From NCBI GenBank assembly GCA_028287415.1, contig JAQBPS010000296.1, positions 1-6,251 on the forward strand: a DNA stretch of 6,251 nucleotides. Direction: 5' to 3'. This document shows positions 4,707 to 6,251 of the stretch, one piece after another. The position numbers were made by a program, and so were the translations under genes. The notes beneath the pieces are model-generated. The model worked only from the letters and a program-made list of their open reading frames with translations. It was not told where the DNA came from and searched no databases. The first letter of the stretch is position 1. Each line of letters begins with the position of its first letter. Source of the DNA: Bacillota bacterium. Its GTDB lineage: Bacteria > Bacillota > Sulfobacillia > Symbiobacteriales > Symbiobacteriaceae.

Positions 4707-6251
4707 ATGCAGGGGACAGGGATGCTCAAACGGTTCGGGGTCGTATGCCTCTCAGCGCTCATGATCCTCGTTGCAGGATGCAGCGGTTCCGGCGGTTCCG
4801 CCCCTTCGAACAGCAAGGGCGACAACGGCGCTCCTGCGCAGAAGGGCGGCAAGTTGATCGTGGGCCGGTCCCAACCCTCTGACACCCTCGACCCAGCGGC
4901 CACCATTGCCGGACCCTCGTGGGAGATCTTCCGGCTGATCTACAGCACGCTCGTGACGAAGACCAAGGACGGCTTCGAGGGCAATCTGGCCGAGAAGTGG
5001 GATGTCACCACGGACGCCAAGACCTGGACGTTCACCCTCCGGAAGGATCAGGTCTTCTCTAACGGCGATCCGGTTAACGCCGACGCCGTGGCGTTCACCT
5101 TCAACCGCATCCTGGACCCGAAGACCAAGGCGCCCTCGCGCGGCTTCCTCGGGCCGCTGGACAAGGTGGAGAAGGTGGATGATTACACCGTCAAATTCAT
5201 CATGTCGCAGCCCTTCGCGCTGCTGCTGGACAACCTGGCCATCGAATACTTCGGCATTGTCGACCCAAAGGCGGTGGCGAAGTCTGGAGCTGATTACGGC
5301 CGCAACCCCGTGGGCTCGGGTCCGTGGAAACTGAAGGAGTGGGTCACTGGCGACCGGATTGTCCTGGTCCCCAATGAGCAGTACAAGGGCTTCCATTCCT
5401 TCCTCACGAACAAGGCGAAGCCGTTCGCTGACGAACTGGTGTTCCGGGAAATCCCCCAGATCGAGACGCAGCTGGCAGCGCTCCAGAGCGGCGAAATCAA
5501 CTTCGTGAGCGGCTTACCCGGCGACAAGGCGTCTCAGTTCAAAGGGCGTACGGACATCAAGCTGCTTACTTCGGAGCGGTCCACGGCGATCGCCTACCTC
5601 GGCTTCGGCATGAACAAGGCGGCAGCGGGCCAGACCAACAGCTTTAAGGCGCCATTCGACGACATCAAGGTCCGCCAGGCGATGGGCTACGCGGTCGATG
5701 CCAATCAGATCATCGACAAGGTGCTTTACGGGTTTGGCGTGAGAAATGGCACGCCGATGCCGACTGGCAACTTCGGTTATGACCCGGGCCTGAAGCAGTA
5801 TGGGTTTGAGTTCAACCTTCAGAAAGCCAACCAGCTCCTAGATGAGGCCAACTGGAAAATGGGCGCCGACAACATCCGTCAGAAGGATGGCAAGAAGCTG
5901 GAGGTCTCCTTCTGGGCGTTGAACAGCAGCGGCATGGGCGACGTAGCCCAGGTGATCCAGAGCCAGCTCGCCAAGGTCGGCATGAAGGCGAACGTGACAG
6001 CTCTGGACGTGGCCACTTACACCGCCCGTGTCGCCACCAGCGACATGCAACTGGAGCTGATCAGTGTCGGCTGGTCCTCGCCCAACATCTTGAATATCAT
6101 GACCACCCTCGGCTGGGGTACCGGCCTCTATAACGAGAAGGGGCTGACCGACCTTCTCAATAAGGCGCAGTCCACCCCGGACGCCGCCCAACGCAAGCAG
6201 CTCTACGCCCAGACTCAGCAGATGATGCTCACGAGCGCCATCCTTGTCCCC
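4707..6251 (+). CDS. ABC transporter family 5 substrate-binding lipoprotein (3' truncated)
   Basis: The frame is open to the window edge (515 codons, no stop). It begins with a lipoprotein signal peptide: K8-R9, a hydrophobic stretch (10-23) and lipobox L-V-A-G-C with the lipidated Cys at 25, followed by a flexible Ser/Gly/Asn linker. The mature part is a family 5 extracellular solute-binding protein (DppA/OppA-like). The signature region (94-138) includes L-A-E-K-W, T-W-T-F-T-L-R, F-S-N-G-D-P-V and V-A-F-T-F-N-R. Later landmarks are N-P-V-G-S-G-P-W-K-L and V-R-Q-A-M-G-Y-A-V-D (322-331). Members deliver peptides, or sometimes nickel, sugars or other solutes, to an ABC importer at the outer face of the membrane. 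Family lengths suggest only some tens of residues are missing. The gene follows the RpiR regulator by 50 bp, and permease and ATPase genes would be expected next. Substrate cannot be read from the sequence. Confidence 0.93.
   Translation, partial: MQGTGMLKRFGVVCLSALMILVAGCSGSGGSAPSNSKGDNGAPAQKGGKLIVGRSQPSDTLDPAATIAGPSWEIFRLIYSTLVTKTKDGFEGNLAEKWDVTTDAKTWTFTLRKDQVFSNGDPVNADAVAFTFNRILDPKTKAPSRGFLGPLDKVEKVDDYTVKFIMSQPFALLLDNLAIEYFGIVDPKAVAKSGADYGRNPVGSGPWKLKEWVTGDRIVLVPNEQYKGFHSFLTNKAKPFADELVFREIPQIETQLAALQSGEINFVSGLPGDKASQFKGRTDIKLLTSERSTAIAYLGFGMNKAAAGQTNSFKAPFDDIKVRQAMGYAVDANQIIDKVLYGFGVRNGTPMPTGNFGYDPGLKQYGFEFNLQKANQLLDEANWKMGADNIRQKDGKKLEVSFWALNSSGMGDVAQVIQSQLAKVGMKANVTALDVATYTARVATSDMQLELISVGWSSPNILNIMTTLGWGTGLYNEKGLTDLLNKAQSTPDAAQRKQLYAQTQQMMLTSAILVP

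Noticed and set aside
4752..5396. Minus-strand open frame opposite the binding-protein gene
   Set aside because: The + strand carries an unmistakable family 5 solute-binding lipoprotein here, and the antisense translation has no recognisable domain.

Overview
The window looks like a piece of a GC-rich, Gram-positive-type bacterial chromosome, most plausibly a high-GC member of the Bacillota (Symbiobacterium/Thermaerobacter-like). This is an inference from the GC-rich codon use, strong purine-rich ribosome binding sites, a surface protein with C-terminal S-layer homology (SLH) domains, and a lipobox-type solute-binding lipoprotein. No rRNA or other phylogenetic marker is present, so the assignment is tentative. 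All three genes lie on the + strand, and the first and last run off the window.

Region 1 (1-3548) is the 3' part of a very large modular surface protein. In order it carries the end of one bacterial Ig-like domain, a complete Ig-like domain with four cysteines, a carboxypeptidase-regulatory-like (CNA-B-like) beta-sandwich, an invasin-type Ig domain (Big_1-like), two diverged tandem copies of a ~300-residue unit separated by a Pro/Ala linker, and C-terminal SLH motifs that would anchor it to secondary cell-wall polymer. Ligand and function are unknown; a stalk or adhesin-like role is inferred.

Region 2 (3549-3798) is a non-coding, AT-rich gap. It holds a very strong intrinsic terminator, a 10-bp perfect palindrome, a good sigma-A-type promoter and the ribosome binding site of the next gene.

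Region 3 (3799-6251) holds an RpiR/MurR-family regulator (HTH plus SIS domain) and, 50 bp downstream on the same strand, the start of a family 5 (oligopeptide/dipeptide-type) ABC-transporter substrate-binding lipoprotein. The permease and ATPase genes would be expected beyond the right edge. The likely logic is a local regulator sensing a metabolite through its SIS domain and controlling the uptake operon it heads. The surface-protein gene is transcriptionally separated from this operon by the terminator.

I saw no tRNA, rRNA, CRISPR array, insertion sequence or riboswitch. The most unusual content is the duplicated unit of the surface protein, with its W-A-[ND]-T-P-L-N-containing third subdomain, and the non-canonical SIS loop of the regulator.
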